From: Hydractinia symbiolongicarpus
Taxonomy: Eukaryota; Cnidaria; Hydrozoa; Anthoathecata; Hydractiniidae
Direction: 5' to 3'
Length of the DNA: 64,000 bases
Assembly: GCF_029227915.1 (NCBI RefSeq)
Contig: NC_079885.1
Span: 4,152,001-4,216,000, forward strand
The notes under the pieces were generated by a model that had not been told where the DNA came from, did not search any database, and was given only the letters and a program-made list of their open reading frames with translations. Position numbers and translations under genes: made by a program. Shown piece by piece: positions 52,262 to 64,000 of this stretch (the stretch's first letter is position 1; every line of letters starts with the position of its first letter).

Positions 52262-53326
52262 TTTGAGAATGTCTCTATTTCTTCAGCGCGTGCTAACGGT
52301 CAGGATTAGTCCCACAGAAAAAACTGACTAATTTATCTAAATTTTTAAATGAAGGGCTACCATAGGGCCGAGTGTAATCGCTGAATTCCAGCAATCATGT
52401 GAAATTAAGAAGAATGTTATTCCTTGGAGTCCAATTGGCTCATTTATCATATTTATAAGGTCACAGTACAGAATCTTTTCAATTAAGTCCCACAGTCAAT
52501 CGTTTCACTGTCAAAAGCAATACAACTTACTAATGTCGGAAAAAAATCACTAAATACATGTTGGTACGAATACGTGAAGCAACCGTTGTAACTTAGGCGG
52601 ATTGACACCGTTAGAAAGTCAATGAAATGTAGTTTTTGAAAATGTTTCTATTTCTTCAGTGCGCGCTAACGGTTAGGATTGGTCCCACAGTAAAAAATGA
52701 CTTTTTTATCTAAACTTTTAAATAAAGCGCTACCACAGCGCCCAGCGAAATCGGTAAATTCCAACAATCATGTCAAATTAAGAAGAATGTTATTTCTTGG
52801 GTCCAATTGTCTCATTTATCACATTTTTGAGGTCAAAGTCCAAAATCAGTTCAATTAAATCCCACAGTGAATTCTTTCACTGTTAAAAAATATGCAATCT
52901 AGTAAAATCAAAAAATATCGCTAAATACATGATGGTACGAATATGTGACGCAACCGGTCTAATTGAAACGGACTGATAACGTTAGAGAGTTAATGAAATG
53001 CAGTTTATAAAACTGTATCTCTTTCTTCAGCGCGGGCTAACAGCTAGGATTGGTCCCACCGTAAAAAATGACTTATTTATCTAAATTTTTAAATGAAGCG
53101 CTCCAAACAGCGCCCAGTGTAATCGCTGAGTTGCGGCAATCATGTCAAATTAAGAAGAATGATATTTCTTGGTTCCAATTGTCTCACTTATCACATTTAT
53201 AAGGTCACAGTCCAAAATCAGTTCAATTAAGTGCCACAGTCAATCGTTTCACTGCTAAAAGCGATACAACCTAGTATTATCAGAAAAAATATCCCTAAAT
53301 ACATGTGGGGACGAATATGTGACTCA
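52262..53326. repeat. Copy of 50401-51465, offset 1861 bp (5 monomers)
   Basis: The AAATGAAGGGCTACC variant, the GTGAAGCAACC/AACTTAGGCGG pair, CACAGTGAATTCTTTCACTG (about 51001 and 52863) and the CCGGTCTAATTG box (about 51091 and 52952) recur in order. The CCGGTCTAATTG monomer also occurs at about 48108, 2983 bp (8 monomers) upstream. Divergence begins where ACTCAACCGATTTAAC meets ACTCAACCGTTGTAAC. Confidence 0.8.
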
Positions 53327-56300
53327 ACCGTTGTAACTCAAACGGACTCACACCGTTAGAAATTAATTTAAATGTAGTTTTTCAAACTGTCTCTATTTCT
53401 TCAGCGCGCGATAACGGCTAGGATTCGTCCCACAGTAAAAAATGACTTATTTATCTAAATTTTCAAATGAAGCGCTCCAAACAGCGCCCAGTGTAATCGC
53501 TGAGTTGCGGCAATCATCTCAAATTAAGAAGAATGATATTTCTTGGCTCCAATTGTCTCACTTATCACATTTATAAGGGCACAGTCCAAAGTTACTTCAA
53601 TTAAGTCCCAGAGTCAATCGTTTCACTGGTGAAAGCGAAATAACTCAATAATATTGGAAGAATATCACTAAATACATGTTGGTACGAATATGTGACGCAA
53701 CCGTTGTAACTCAAACGGATTGATACCGCCAAGAAGTCAATGAAATGTAGTTTTTGAGAATGTCTCTATTTCTTCAGCGCGTGCTAACGGTCAGGATTAG
53801 TCCCACAGTAAAAAAAGACTTAAATATCTAAATTTTAAATAAAGCGCTACCACAGTGCCCAGCGAAATCGGTAAATTCTAGCAATCATGAGAAATTAAGA
53901 AGAATGATATTTCTTGGGTCCAATTGTCTCATTTATCACATTTATGAGGTCAAAGTCCAAAATCAGTTCAATCAAGTCCCACAGTCAATCCTTTCACTGT
54001 TAAAAGCGATGCAACCTAGTAAAATCAGAAATATATCGCTAAATACATGTTGGTACGAATATGTGACGCAACCGTTGTAATTGAAACGGACTGATACAGT
54101 TACAGAGTCAATGTGATGTAGTTTTTAAAAGTGTCTCTCTTTCTTCAGCGCGCGCTAACGGCTATGATTCGTCCCACAGAAAAAACTGACTTATTTATCT
54201 AAATTTTTAAATGAAGCGCTACCACAGCGCCCAGTTAAAAAGGTAAATTCCAGCAATCATGTCAAGGTAAGAAGAATGTTATTTCTTGGGTCCAATTGTC
54301 TCACTTATCACATTTATAAGATCACAGTCCAAAATAAGTTCAATTAAGTCCCACAGTCAATCGTTTTACTGTTAAAAGCGATGCAACCTAGTAATATCCG
54401 AATACTATCGCTAAATACATGTTGATACGCATATGTGACGCAACCGTTGTAACTCAAACAGATTTGTACCCCCAGAAGGTCAATGATATGTAGTCTTTGG
54501 AACTCTTCCTATTTATTCAGCGCGTGCTAACGGCCAGGATTGGTCCCACAGTAAAAAAGACTTATTTTATATAAATTTTTAAGTGAAGCGCTACCATAGG
54601 GCCGAGTGTAATAGCTGAATTCCAGCAATCATGTCAAATTAAGAAGAATGTTATTCCTTGGCGTCCAGTAGGCTCATTTATCACATTTATAAGGTCATAG
54701 TACAGAATCACTTCAATTAAGTCCCACAGTCAATCGTTTCACTGTCAAAAGCAATGTAACTGAGAAATATCGGAAAAAAATCACTAAATACATGTTGGTA
54801 CGAATACGTGACGCAACCGTTGTAATTGAAACGGACTGATACCGTTAGAGAGTCAATGAAATGTAGTTTTTAAAACTGTTTCTCTTTCTTCAGCGCGGGC
54901 TAACTGCTAGGATTAGGCCTACAGTAAAAAAAGACTTGTTTATCTAAATTTTAAATAAAGCGCTACCACAGTGCCCAGAGAAATTGGTAAATTCTAGCAA
55001 TCATGTCAAATTAAGAAGAATGATATTTCTTGGGTCCAATTGTCTCATTTATCACATTTATGAGGTCAAAGTCCAAAATCAGTTCAATCAAGTCCCACAG
55101 TCAATCCTTTCACTGTTAAAAGCGATGCAACCTAGTAAAATCAGAAAAATATCGCTAAATACATGTTGGTACGAATATGTGACGCAACCGTTGTAATTGA
55201 AACGGACTGATACCGTTACAGAGTCAATGAGATGTAGTTTTTAAAACTGTCTCTCTTTCTTCAGCGTGCGCTAACGGCTATGATTCGTCCCACAGAAAAA
55301 ACTGACTAATTTATCTAAATTTTTAAATGAAGCGCTACCATAGGGCCGAGTGTAATCGCTGAATTCCAGCAATCATGTCAAATTAAGAATAATGTTATTC
55401 CTTGGAGTCCAATTGCTCATTTATCATATTTATAAGGTCACAGTACAGAATCTTTTCAATTAAGTCCCAGAGTCAATCGTTTCACTGTTAAAAGCGATAT
55501 AACTTAATAATATCGGAACAATATCATTAAATACATGTTGGTACGAATATGTGACGCAACCGTTGTAACTCAAACGGATTTATTTCGCCAGAAATTCAAT
55601 GAAATGTAGTTTTTGAAAATGTTTCTATTTCTTCAGCACGCGCTAACGGCTAGGATTGGTCCCACAGTACAAAATGACTTTTTTATCTAAACTTTTAAAT
55701 AAAGCGCTACCACAGCGCCCAGCGAAATCGGTAAATTCCAACAATCATGTCAAATTAAGAAGAAAGTTATTTCTTGGGTCCAATTGTCTCATTTATCACA
55801 TTTTTGAGGTCAAAGTCCAAAATCAGTTTAATTAAGTCCCACAGTCAATCCTTTCACTGTTAAAAAAGATGCAACCTAGTAAAATCAAAAAATATCGCTA
55901 AATACATGATGGTACGAATATGTGACGCAACCGGTGTAATTGAAACGGACTGATAACGTTAGAAATTAATTGAAATGTAGTTTTTAAAACTGTCTCTATT
56001 TCTTCAGCGCGCGATAACGGCTAGGATACGTCCCACAGTAAAAAATGACTTATTTATCTAAATTTTTAAATGAAGCGCTCCAAACAGCGCCCAGTGTAAT
56101 CGCTGAGTTGCGGCAATCATGTCAAATTAAGAAGAATGTCATTTCTTGAGGTCCAGTTTGCTCACTTATCACATTTATAAGGTCACAGTCCAAAGTTACT
56201 TCAATTAAGTCCCAGAGTCAATCGTTTCACTGGTAAAAGCGAAATAACTCAATAATATCGGAAGAATATCACTAAATACATGTTGGTACGAATATGTGAC

Positions 56301-59300
56301 GCAACCGTTGTAACTCAAGCGGATTGATACCGCCAAGAAGTCAATGAAATGTAGTTTTTGAGAATGTCTCTATTTCTTCAGCGCGTACTAACGGTCAGGA
56401 TTAGTCCCACAGTAAAAAAAGACTTATTTATCTAAATTTTAAATAAAGCGCTACCACAGTGCCCAGCGAAATCGGTAAATTCTAGCAATCATGAGAAATT
56501 AAGAAGAATGATATTTCTTGGGTTCAATTGTCTCATTTATCACATTTATGAGGTCAAAGTCCAAAATCAATTCAATCAAGTCCCACATTCAATCGTTTCA
56601 CTGTTAAAAGCGATGCAACCTAGTAATATCGGAAAAAAATCACTAAATACATGTTGGTACGAATACGTGACGAAACCGTTGTAATTGAAACGGACTGATA
56701 CCGTTAGAGAGTCAATGAAATGTAGTTTTTAAAATTGTTTCTCTTTCTTCAGCGCGGGCTAACGGCTAGGATTACTCCCACCGTAAAAAATGACTTATTT
56801 ATCTAAATTTTTAAGTGAATCCCTACCACAGCGCCCAGTAAAATCAGTAAATTCCAGCAATCATGTCAAATTAAGAAGGATGATATTTCTTGATTCCAAT
56901 TGTCTCACTTATCACATTTATAAGGTCACAGTCCAAAATCAGTTCAATTAAGTGCCACAGTCAATCGTTTCATTGTTAAAAGCGATACAACCTAGTATTA
57001 TCAGGAAAATATCACTAAATACATGTGGGGACGAATATGTGACTCAACCGATGTAACTCAAACGGACTCATACCGTTAGAAACTCATTGAAACGTACCTT
57101 CTAAAACTGTCTCTATTTCTTCAGCGCGCGATTCGAACGGCTAGGATTCGTCCCACAGTAAAAAATCACTTATTTATCTAAATTTTCAAATGAAGCGCTC
57201 CAAACAGCGACGAGTGTAATCGCTGAGTTGCGGCAATCATGTCAAATTAAGAAGAATGTCATTTCTTGGGGTCCAGCTGGCTCACTTATCACATTTATAA
57301 GGTCACAGTCCAAAATTACTTCAATTAAGTCCCAGAGTCAATCGTTTCACTGTTAAAAGCGATATAACTCAATAATATCGGAAGAATATCACTAAATACA
57401 TGTTAGTACGAATATGTGACGCAACCGTTGTAACTCAAACGGATTGATACCGCCAAGAAGTCAATGAAATGTAGTTTTTGAGAATGTCTCTATTTCTTCA
57501 GTGCGTGCTAACGGTCAGGATTAGTCCCACAGTAAAAAAAGACTTATTTATCTAAATTTTAAATAAAGCGCTACCACAGTGCCCAGCGAAATCGGTAAAT
57601 TCAGGCAATCATGTCAAATTAAGAAGAATGATATTTCTTGGGTCCAATTGTCTCATTTATCATATTTATGAGGTCAAATTCCAAAATCAGTTCAATCAAG
57701 TCCCACAGTCAATCCTTTCACTGTTAAAAGCGATGCAACCTAGTAAAATCAGAAAAATATCGCTAAATACATATTGGTACGAATATGTGACGCAACCGTT
57801 GTAACTCAAACGGATTTATACCGCCAGGAAATCAATGAAATGTAGTCTTTGAAACTGTTCCTATTTATTCAGCGTGTGCTAACGGCCAGGATTGGTCCCA
57901 CAGTAAAAAATAACTTATTTTGTATAAATTTATAAGTGAAGCGCTACCATAGGGCCGAGTGTAATCGCTGAATTCCAGCAATCATTTCAAATTAAGAAGA
58001 ATGTTATTCCTTGGAGTCCAATTGGCTCATTTATCACATTTATAAGGTCACAGTACAGAATCACTTCAATTAAGTCCCACAGTAAATCGTTTCACTGTCA
58101 AAAGCAATACAACTTAGTAATATCGGAAAAAAATCACTAAATACATGTTGGTACGAATACGTGAAGCAACCGTTGTAACTTAGGCGGATGGACACCGTTA
58201 GAAAGTCAATGAAATGTAGTTTTTGAAAATGTTTCTATTTCTTCAGCGCGCACTAACGGCTAGGATTGGTCCCACAGTACAAAATGACTTATTTATCTAA
58301 ATTTTTAAGTGAATCCCTATCACAGCGCCCAGTGAAATCAGTAAATTCCAGCAATCATGTCAAATTAAGAAGATTGATATTTCTTGGTTCCAATTGTCTC
58401 ACGTATCACATTTGAAAGGTCACAGTCCAAAATCAGTTCAATTAAGTGCCACAGTCAATCGTTTCATTGTTAAAAGCGATACAACCTAGTATTATCAGAA
58501 AAATGTCCCTAAATACATGTGGGGACGAATATGTGACTCAACCGATGTAACTCAAACGGACTCATACCGTTAGAAACTCATTGAAACGTACCTTCTAAAA
58601 CTGTCTCTATTTCTTCAGCGCGCGATAACGGCTAGGATTCGTCCCACAGTAAAAAATCACTTATTTATCTAAATTTTTAAATGAAGCGCTCCAAACAGCG
58701 ACCAGTGTAATCGCTGAGTTGCGGCAATCATGTCAAATTAAGAAGAATGTCATTTCTTGGGGTCCAGTTGGCTCACTTATCACATTTATAAGGTCACAGT
58801 CCAAAGTTACTTCAATTAAGTCCCAGAGTGAATCGTTTCACTGTTAAAAGCGATATAACTCAATAATATCGGAAAAATATCACTAAATACATGTTGGTAC
58901 GAATATGTGACGCAACCGTTGTAACCCAAACGGAATGATACCGCCAAAAAGTCAATGAAATTTAGTTTTTGAGAATGTCTCTATTTCTTCAGCGCGTGCT
59001 GACGGTCAGGATTAGTCCCATAGTAAAAAAAGACTTATTCATCAAAACTTTAAATAAAGCGCTACCACAGTGCCCAGGGAAATCGGTAAATTCTAGCAAT
59101 TATGTCAAATTAAGAAGAATGATATTTATTGGGTCTAATTGTCTCATTTATCACATTTATGAGGTCAAAGTCCAAAATAAGTTCAATCAAGTCCCACAGT
59201 CAATCCTTTTACTGTTAAAAGCGGTGCAACCTAGTAAAATCAGAAAAATATCGCTAAATACATGTTGGTACGAATATATGACGCAACCGTTGTAATTGAA

Positions 59301-60339
59301 ACGGACTGATACCGTTACAGAGTCAATGAGATGTAGTTTTTAAAACGGTCTCGCTTTCTTCAGCGCACACTAACGGCTAGGATTTGTCCCACAGAAAAAA
59401 ATGACTTATTTATCTGAATTTTTAAATAAAGCGCTCCAAACAGCGCCCAGTGTAATCGCTGAGTTGCGGCAATCATGTCAAATTAATAAGAATGTTATTT
59501 CTTGGGTTCCAGTTGGCTCACTTATCACATTTATAAGGTCACACTCCAAGATCAGTTCAATTAAGTGCCACAGTCAATCATTTCACTGTTAAAAGCGATA
59601 TAACTTAATAATATCGGAAAAATATCACTAAATACATGTTGGTACGAATATGTGACGCAACCGTTGTAACTCAAACGGATTTATACCGCCAGGAAGTCAA
59701 TGAAATGTAGTCTTTGAAACTGTTCCTATTTATTTAGCGTGTGCTAACGACCAGGATTGGTCCCACAGTAAAAAAAACTTATTTTGTATAAATTTTTAAG
59801 TGAAGCGCTACCATAAGGCCGAGTGTAATCGCTGAATTCCAGCAATCATGTCAAATTAAGAAGAATGTTATTCCTTGGAGTCCAATTGGCTCATTTATCA
59901 CATTTATAAGGTCACAGTACAGAATCACTTCAATTAAGTCCCACAGTTAATCGTTTCACTGTCAAAAGCAATACAACTTAGTAATATCGGAAAAAAATCA
60001 CTAAAAACATGTTGGTACGAATACGTGAAGCAACCGTTGTAACTTAGGCAGATTGACATTGTTAGAAAGTCAATGAAATGTAGTTTTTGAAAATGTTTCT
60101 ATTTCTTCAGCGCGCACTAACGGCTAGGATTGGTCCCACAGTACAAAATGACTTATTTATCTAAATTTTTAGGTGAATCCCTATCACAGCGCCCAGTGAA
60201 ATCAGTAAATTCCAGAAATCATGTCAAATTAAGAAGATTGATATTTCTTGGTTCCAATTTCTTGGTTCACTTATCACATTTATAAGGTCACAGTCCAAAA
60301 TCAGTTCAATTAAGTCCCAGAGTCAATCGTTTCACTGTT

Positions 60340-60895
60340 AAAAGTGATATAACTCAATAATATCGGAAAAATATCACTAAATACATGTTGGTACGAATAT
60401 GTGACGCAACCGTTGTAACCCAAACGGAATGATACCGCCAAGAAGTCAATGAAATTTAGTTTTTGAGAATGTCTCTATTTCTTCAGCGCGTGCTGACGGT
60501 CAGGATTAGTCCCATAGTAAAAAAAGACTTATTCATCAAAACTTTAAATAAAGCGCTACCACAGTGCCCAGGGAAATCGGTAAATTCTAGCAATTATGTC
60601 AAATTAAGAAGAATGATATTTATTGGGTCTAATTGTCTCATTTATCACATTTATGAGGTCAAAGTCCAAAATAAGTTCAATCAAGTCCCACAGTCAATCC
60701 TTTTACTGTTAAAAGCGGTGCAACCTAGTAAAATCAGAAAAATATCGCTAAATACATGTTGGTACGAATATGTGACGCAACCGTTGTAATTGAAACGGAC
60801 TGATACCGTTACAGAGTCAATGAGATGTAGTTTTTAAAACGGTCTCTCTTTCTTCAGCGCGCACTAACGGCTAGGATTCGTTCCACAGAAAAAAA
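60340..60895. repeat. Copy of 58846-59401, offset 1494 bp (4 monomers)
   Basis: Rare variants shared at 1494 bp are GTAACCCAAACGGAATG, GAAATTTAGTTTTTGAG, GCGTGCTGACGG, ACTTATTCATCAAAAC, TAGCAATTATGTC and TTAAAAGCGGTGC. A short frame at 58969 and 60463 differs by one residue between the copies. Further copies start near 61860 (first third only) and 62952. Confidence 0.85.
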
Positions 60896-62092
60896 TGACT
60901 TATTTATCTGATTTTTTAATAAAGCGCTCCAAACAGCGCCCAGTGTAATCGCTGAGTTGCGGCAATCATGTCAAATTAAGAAGAATGTTATTTCTTGGAG
61001 TTCAATTGTCTCATTTATCACATTTATAAGGTCACAGTACAGAATCACTTCAATTAAGTCCCACAGTTAATCGTTTCACTGTCAAAAGCAATACAACTTA
61101 GTAATATCGGAAAAAAATCACTAAATACATGTTGGTACGAATACGTGAAGCAACCGTTGTAACTTAGGCGGATTGACACCGTTAGAAAGTCAAGGAAATT
61201 TAGTTTTTGAAAATGTTCCTATTTACTCAGCGCGTGTTAACGGCCAGGATTGGTCCCACAGTAAAAAATGACTTATTTTGTATAAATATTTAAGTGAAGC
61301 GCTACCATAGCGCCAAGTGTAATCGCTGAACTCCAGCAATCATGTCAAATTAATAAGAATGTTATTCCTTGGAGTCCAATTGGCTCACTTATCACATTTA
61401 TAAGGTCACACTCCAAGATCAGTTCAATTAAGTGCCACAGTCAATCGTTTCACTGTTAAAAGAGATACAACCTAGTATTATCAGAAAAATATCCTTAAAT
61501 ACATGTGGGGACGAGTATGTGACTCAACCGTTGTAACTCAAACGGACTCACACTGTTAGAAATTAATTGAAATGTAGTTTTTAAAACTGTCTCTATTTCT
61601 TCAGCGCGCGATAACGGCTAGGATTCGTCTCACAGTAAAAAATGACTTATTTATCTAAATTTTTAAATGAAGCGCTCCAAACAGCGACCAGTGTAATCGC
61701 TGAGTTGCGGCAATCATCTCAAATTAAGAAGAATGATATTTCTTGGTTCCAATTGTCTCACTTACCACATTTATAAGGGCACAGTCCAAAGTTACTTCAA
61801 TTAAGTCCCAGAGTGAATCGTTTCATTGTTAAAAGCGATATAACTCAATAATATCGGAGAAATATCACTAAATACATGTTGGTACGAATATGTGACGCAA
61901 CCGTTGTAACCCAAACGGAATGATACCGCCAAGAAGTCAATGAAATTTAGTTTTTGAGAATGTCTCTATTTCTTCAGCGCGTGCTGACGGTCAGGATTAG
62001 TCCCATAGTAAAAAAAGACTTATTCATCAAAACTTTAAATAAAGCGCTACCACAGTGCCCAGGGAAATCGGTAAATTCTAGCAATTATGTCA

Positions 62093-64000
62093 AATTAATA
62101 AGAATGTTATTTCTTGGGTTCCAGTTGGCTCACTAATCACATTTATAAGGTCACACTCCAAGATCAGTTCAATTAAGTGCCACAGTCAATCATTTCACTG
62201 TTAAAAGCGATATAACTTAATAATATCGGAAAAATATCACTAAATACATGTTGGTACGAATATGTGACGCAACCGTTGTAACTCAAACGGATTTATACCG
62301 CCAGGAAGTCAATGAAATGTAGTCTTTGAAACTGTTCCTATTTATTTAGCGTGTGCTAACGACCAGGATTGGTCCCACAGTAAAAAAAACTTATTTTGTA
62401 TAAATTTTTAAGTGAAGCGCTACCATAAGGCCGAGTGTAATCGCTGAATTCCAGCAATCATGTCAAATTAAGAAGAATGTTATTCCTTGGAGTCCAATTG
62501 GCTCATTTATCACATTTATAAGGTCACAGTACAGAATCACTTCAATTAAGTCCCACAGTTAATCGTTTCACTGTCAAAAGCAATACAACTTAGTAATATC
62601 GGAAAAAAATCACTAAAAACATGTTGGTACGAATACGTGAAGCAACCGTTGTAACTTAGGCAGATTGACATTGTTAGAAAGTCAATGAAATGTAGTTTTT
62701 GAAAATGTTTCTATTTCTTCAGCGCGCACTAACGGCTAGGATTGGTCCCACAGTACAAAATGACTTATTTATCTAAATTTTTAGGTGAATCCCTATCACA
62801 GCGCCCAGTGAAATCAGTAAATTCCAGAAATCATGTCAAATTAAGAAGATTGATATTTCTTGGTTCCAATTTCTTGGTTCACTTATCACATTTATAAGGT
62901 CACAGTCCAAAATCAGTTCAATTAAGTCCCAGAGTCAATCGTTTCACTGTTAAAAGTGATATAACTCAATAATATCGGAAAAATATCACTAAATACATGT
63001 TGGTACGAATATGTGACGCAACCGTTGTAACCCAAACGGAATGATACCGCCAAGAAGTCAATGAAATTTAGTTTTTGAGAATGTCTCTATTTCTTCAGCG
63101 CGTGCTGACGGTCAGGATTAGTCCCATAGTAAAAAAAGACTTATTCATCAAAACTTTAAATAAAGCGCTACCACAGTGCCCAGGGAAATCGGTAAATTCT
63201 AGCAATTATGTCAAATTAAGAAGAATGATATTTATTGGGTCTAATTGTCTCATTTATCACATTTATGAGGTCAAAGTCCAAAATAAGTTCAATCAAGTCC
63301 CACAGTCAATCCTTTTACTGTTAAAAGCGGTGCAACCTAGTAAAATCAGAAAAATATCGCTAAATACATGTTGGTACGAATATGTGACGCAACCGTTGTA
63401 ATTGAAACGGACTGATACCGTTACAGAGTCAATGAGATGTAGTTTTTAAAACGGTCTCTCTTTCTTCAGCGCGCACTAACGGCTAGGATTCGTTCCACAG
63501 AAAAAAATGACTTATTTATCTGATTTTTTAATAAAGCGCTCCAAACAGCGCCCAGTGTAATCGCTGAGTTGCGGCAATCATGTCAAATTAAGAAGAATGT
63601 TATTTCTTGGAGTTCAATTGTCTCATTTATCACATTTATAAGGTCACAGTACAGAATCACTTCAATTAAGTCCCACAGTTAATCGTTTCACTGTCAAAAG
63701 CAATACAACTTAGTAATATCGGAAAAAAATCACTAAATACATGTTGGTACGAATACGTGAAGCAACCGTTGTAACTTAGGCGGATTGACACAGTTAGAAA
63801 GTCAAGGAAATTTAGTTTTTGAAAATGTTCCTATTTACTCAGCGCGTGTTAACGGCCAGGATTGGTCCCACAGTAAAAAATGACTTATTTTGTATAAATA
63901 TTTAAGTGAAGCGCTACCATAGCGCCAAGTGTAATCGCTGAACTCCAGCAATCATGTCAAATTAATAAGAATGTTATTCCTTGGAGTCCAATTGGCTCAC
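62093..64000. repeat. Near-identical copy of 59481-61388, offset 2612 bp (7 monomers)
   Basis: At least 1908 bp are repeated, to the window edge, with only two differences that I could see: T at 59523 becomes A at 62135, and C at 61180 becomes A at 63792. Both copies contain the odd TTCCAATTTCTTGGTTCAC variant. The left edge is a mid-monomer join: up to about 62092 the sequence follows 60371-60601 (offset 1491), with TAGCAATTATGTC, and then switches to the AATTAATAAG form of 59481. The right end of the copy lies beyond the window. Confidence 0.92.

Larger units (their letters stand above)
47611..64000. repeat. Satellite DNA array, right part (about 372-bp monomers)
   Basis: The interrupted monomer resumes at ATAAGGTCAC and the same array continues in the same orientation to the end of the window, about 44 monomers. 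The monomer that follows the insert carries GAATAAATTTTTAAGTG and CCATAGCCGAG exactly like the one that was split, so the insertion fell in a pair of close sister monomers. The content is otherwise satellite only, with no gene or RNA gene seen. Higher-order relationships inside it are listed separately. Confidence 0.97.

Noticed and set aside
57120-57145. GCGCGATTCGAACGG, a 3-bp insertion in the GCGATAACGG block
   Set aside because: A single-copy small insertion within an otherwise normal monomer; it creates TTCGAA by chance and has no further support.
7147-63401. About 28 plus-strand open frames of 60-132 codons
   Set aside because: They sit at one or two fixed phases of the monomer and recur every few hundred bases with substitutions and stops as expected for non-coding repeats. 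They show no domain, signal peptide or upstream regulatory context, and the longest (28949-29347) is explained by a hybrid monomer.
1-64000. CRISPR array
   Set aside because: The repeat unit is about 372 bp with no short conserved repeat and unique spacers; the whole unit is repeated.
1-64000. Tandem protein repeat gene or rDNA/5S/histone cluster
   Set aside because: No frame stays open through even a few monomers, and nothing resembles rRNA, tRNA or histone sequence in the monomer.
1-64000. A CENP-B box
   Set aside because: I looked for the TTCG....A..CGGG core in the recurring monomer variants and did not find it; the GTAC dyad is unrelated to it.
1-64000. Inverted monomers or a strand switch in the array
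   Set aside because: Anchor motifs such as ATGTCAAATTAAG and ACTTATTTATCTAAA read on the plus strand throughout; no reverse-oriented copy was seen.

Overview
This window is an almost unbroken block of eukaryotic satellite DNA. I find no gene, RNA gene, CRISPR array or prokaryotic feature. A monomer of about 372 bp repeats head-to-tail, always in the same orientation, from base 1 to base 64000, giving roughly 170 monomers. GC content is about 35% (one counted line gives 21 of 60). The only foreign sequence is an insert of about 310 bp at 47301-47610. It looks like the 5'-truncated 3' end of a non-LTR retrotransposon in minus orientation, with a (TAA)7 tail on the minus strand. The organism cannot be named from the sequence. 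A pericentromeric or centromeric block of an animal genome, possibly an arthropod, is the best guess, because trinucleotide-tailed LINE ends are common there.

Layout. From 1 to about 10.8 kb the monomers are the most mixed, and the repeat relationships are imperfect (3- and 5-monomer offsets of about 1117 and 1861-1863 bp). From 10.8 to 18.3 kb, segments recur at 8-, 10- and 12-monomer offsets (2983, 3729 and 4471 bp). From 18.6 to 23.8 kb there are local dimer arrays (741 and 746 bp). From 24 to 38 kb, trimers and 6- or 12-monomer relationships dominate, and one monomer is cut to 158 bp (26581-26738). From 38.4 to 46 kb there is a pair of apparently identical neighbouring monomers, a 2233-bp (6-monomer) duplication, and a clean trimer higher-order repeat (1118 bp). 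From 47.3 to 47.6 kb lies the retroelement insert. From 48 to 58 kb, 5- and 8-monomer offsets recur. From 58.8 kb to the end, 4- and 7-monomer duplications occur, including a 2612-bp-spaced copy that differs at only two positions that I could see.

Monomers fall into classes by linked variants. In the middle segment the forms are CCACAG(C/T)GCCCAG, CCATAGGGCCGAG and CCAAACAGCGACCAG. At the start of the monomer, most copies carry a GTAC-centred imperfect palindrome followed by TGACGCAAC. About 25 copies, all to the right of 11 kb, carry GTGGGGACG followed mostly by TGACTCAAC. Many monomers are mosaics, and several switch points between parental blocks can be located. This fits unequal exchange and gene conversion.

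The short open frames (about 60-130 codons, plus strand) are periodic by-products of the monomer and should not be annotated as genes. Block boundaries were found by eye and are good to roughly 10-30 bp. Identity values and monomer phylogeny need alignment.
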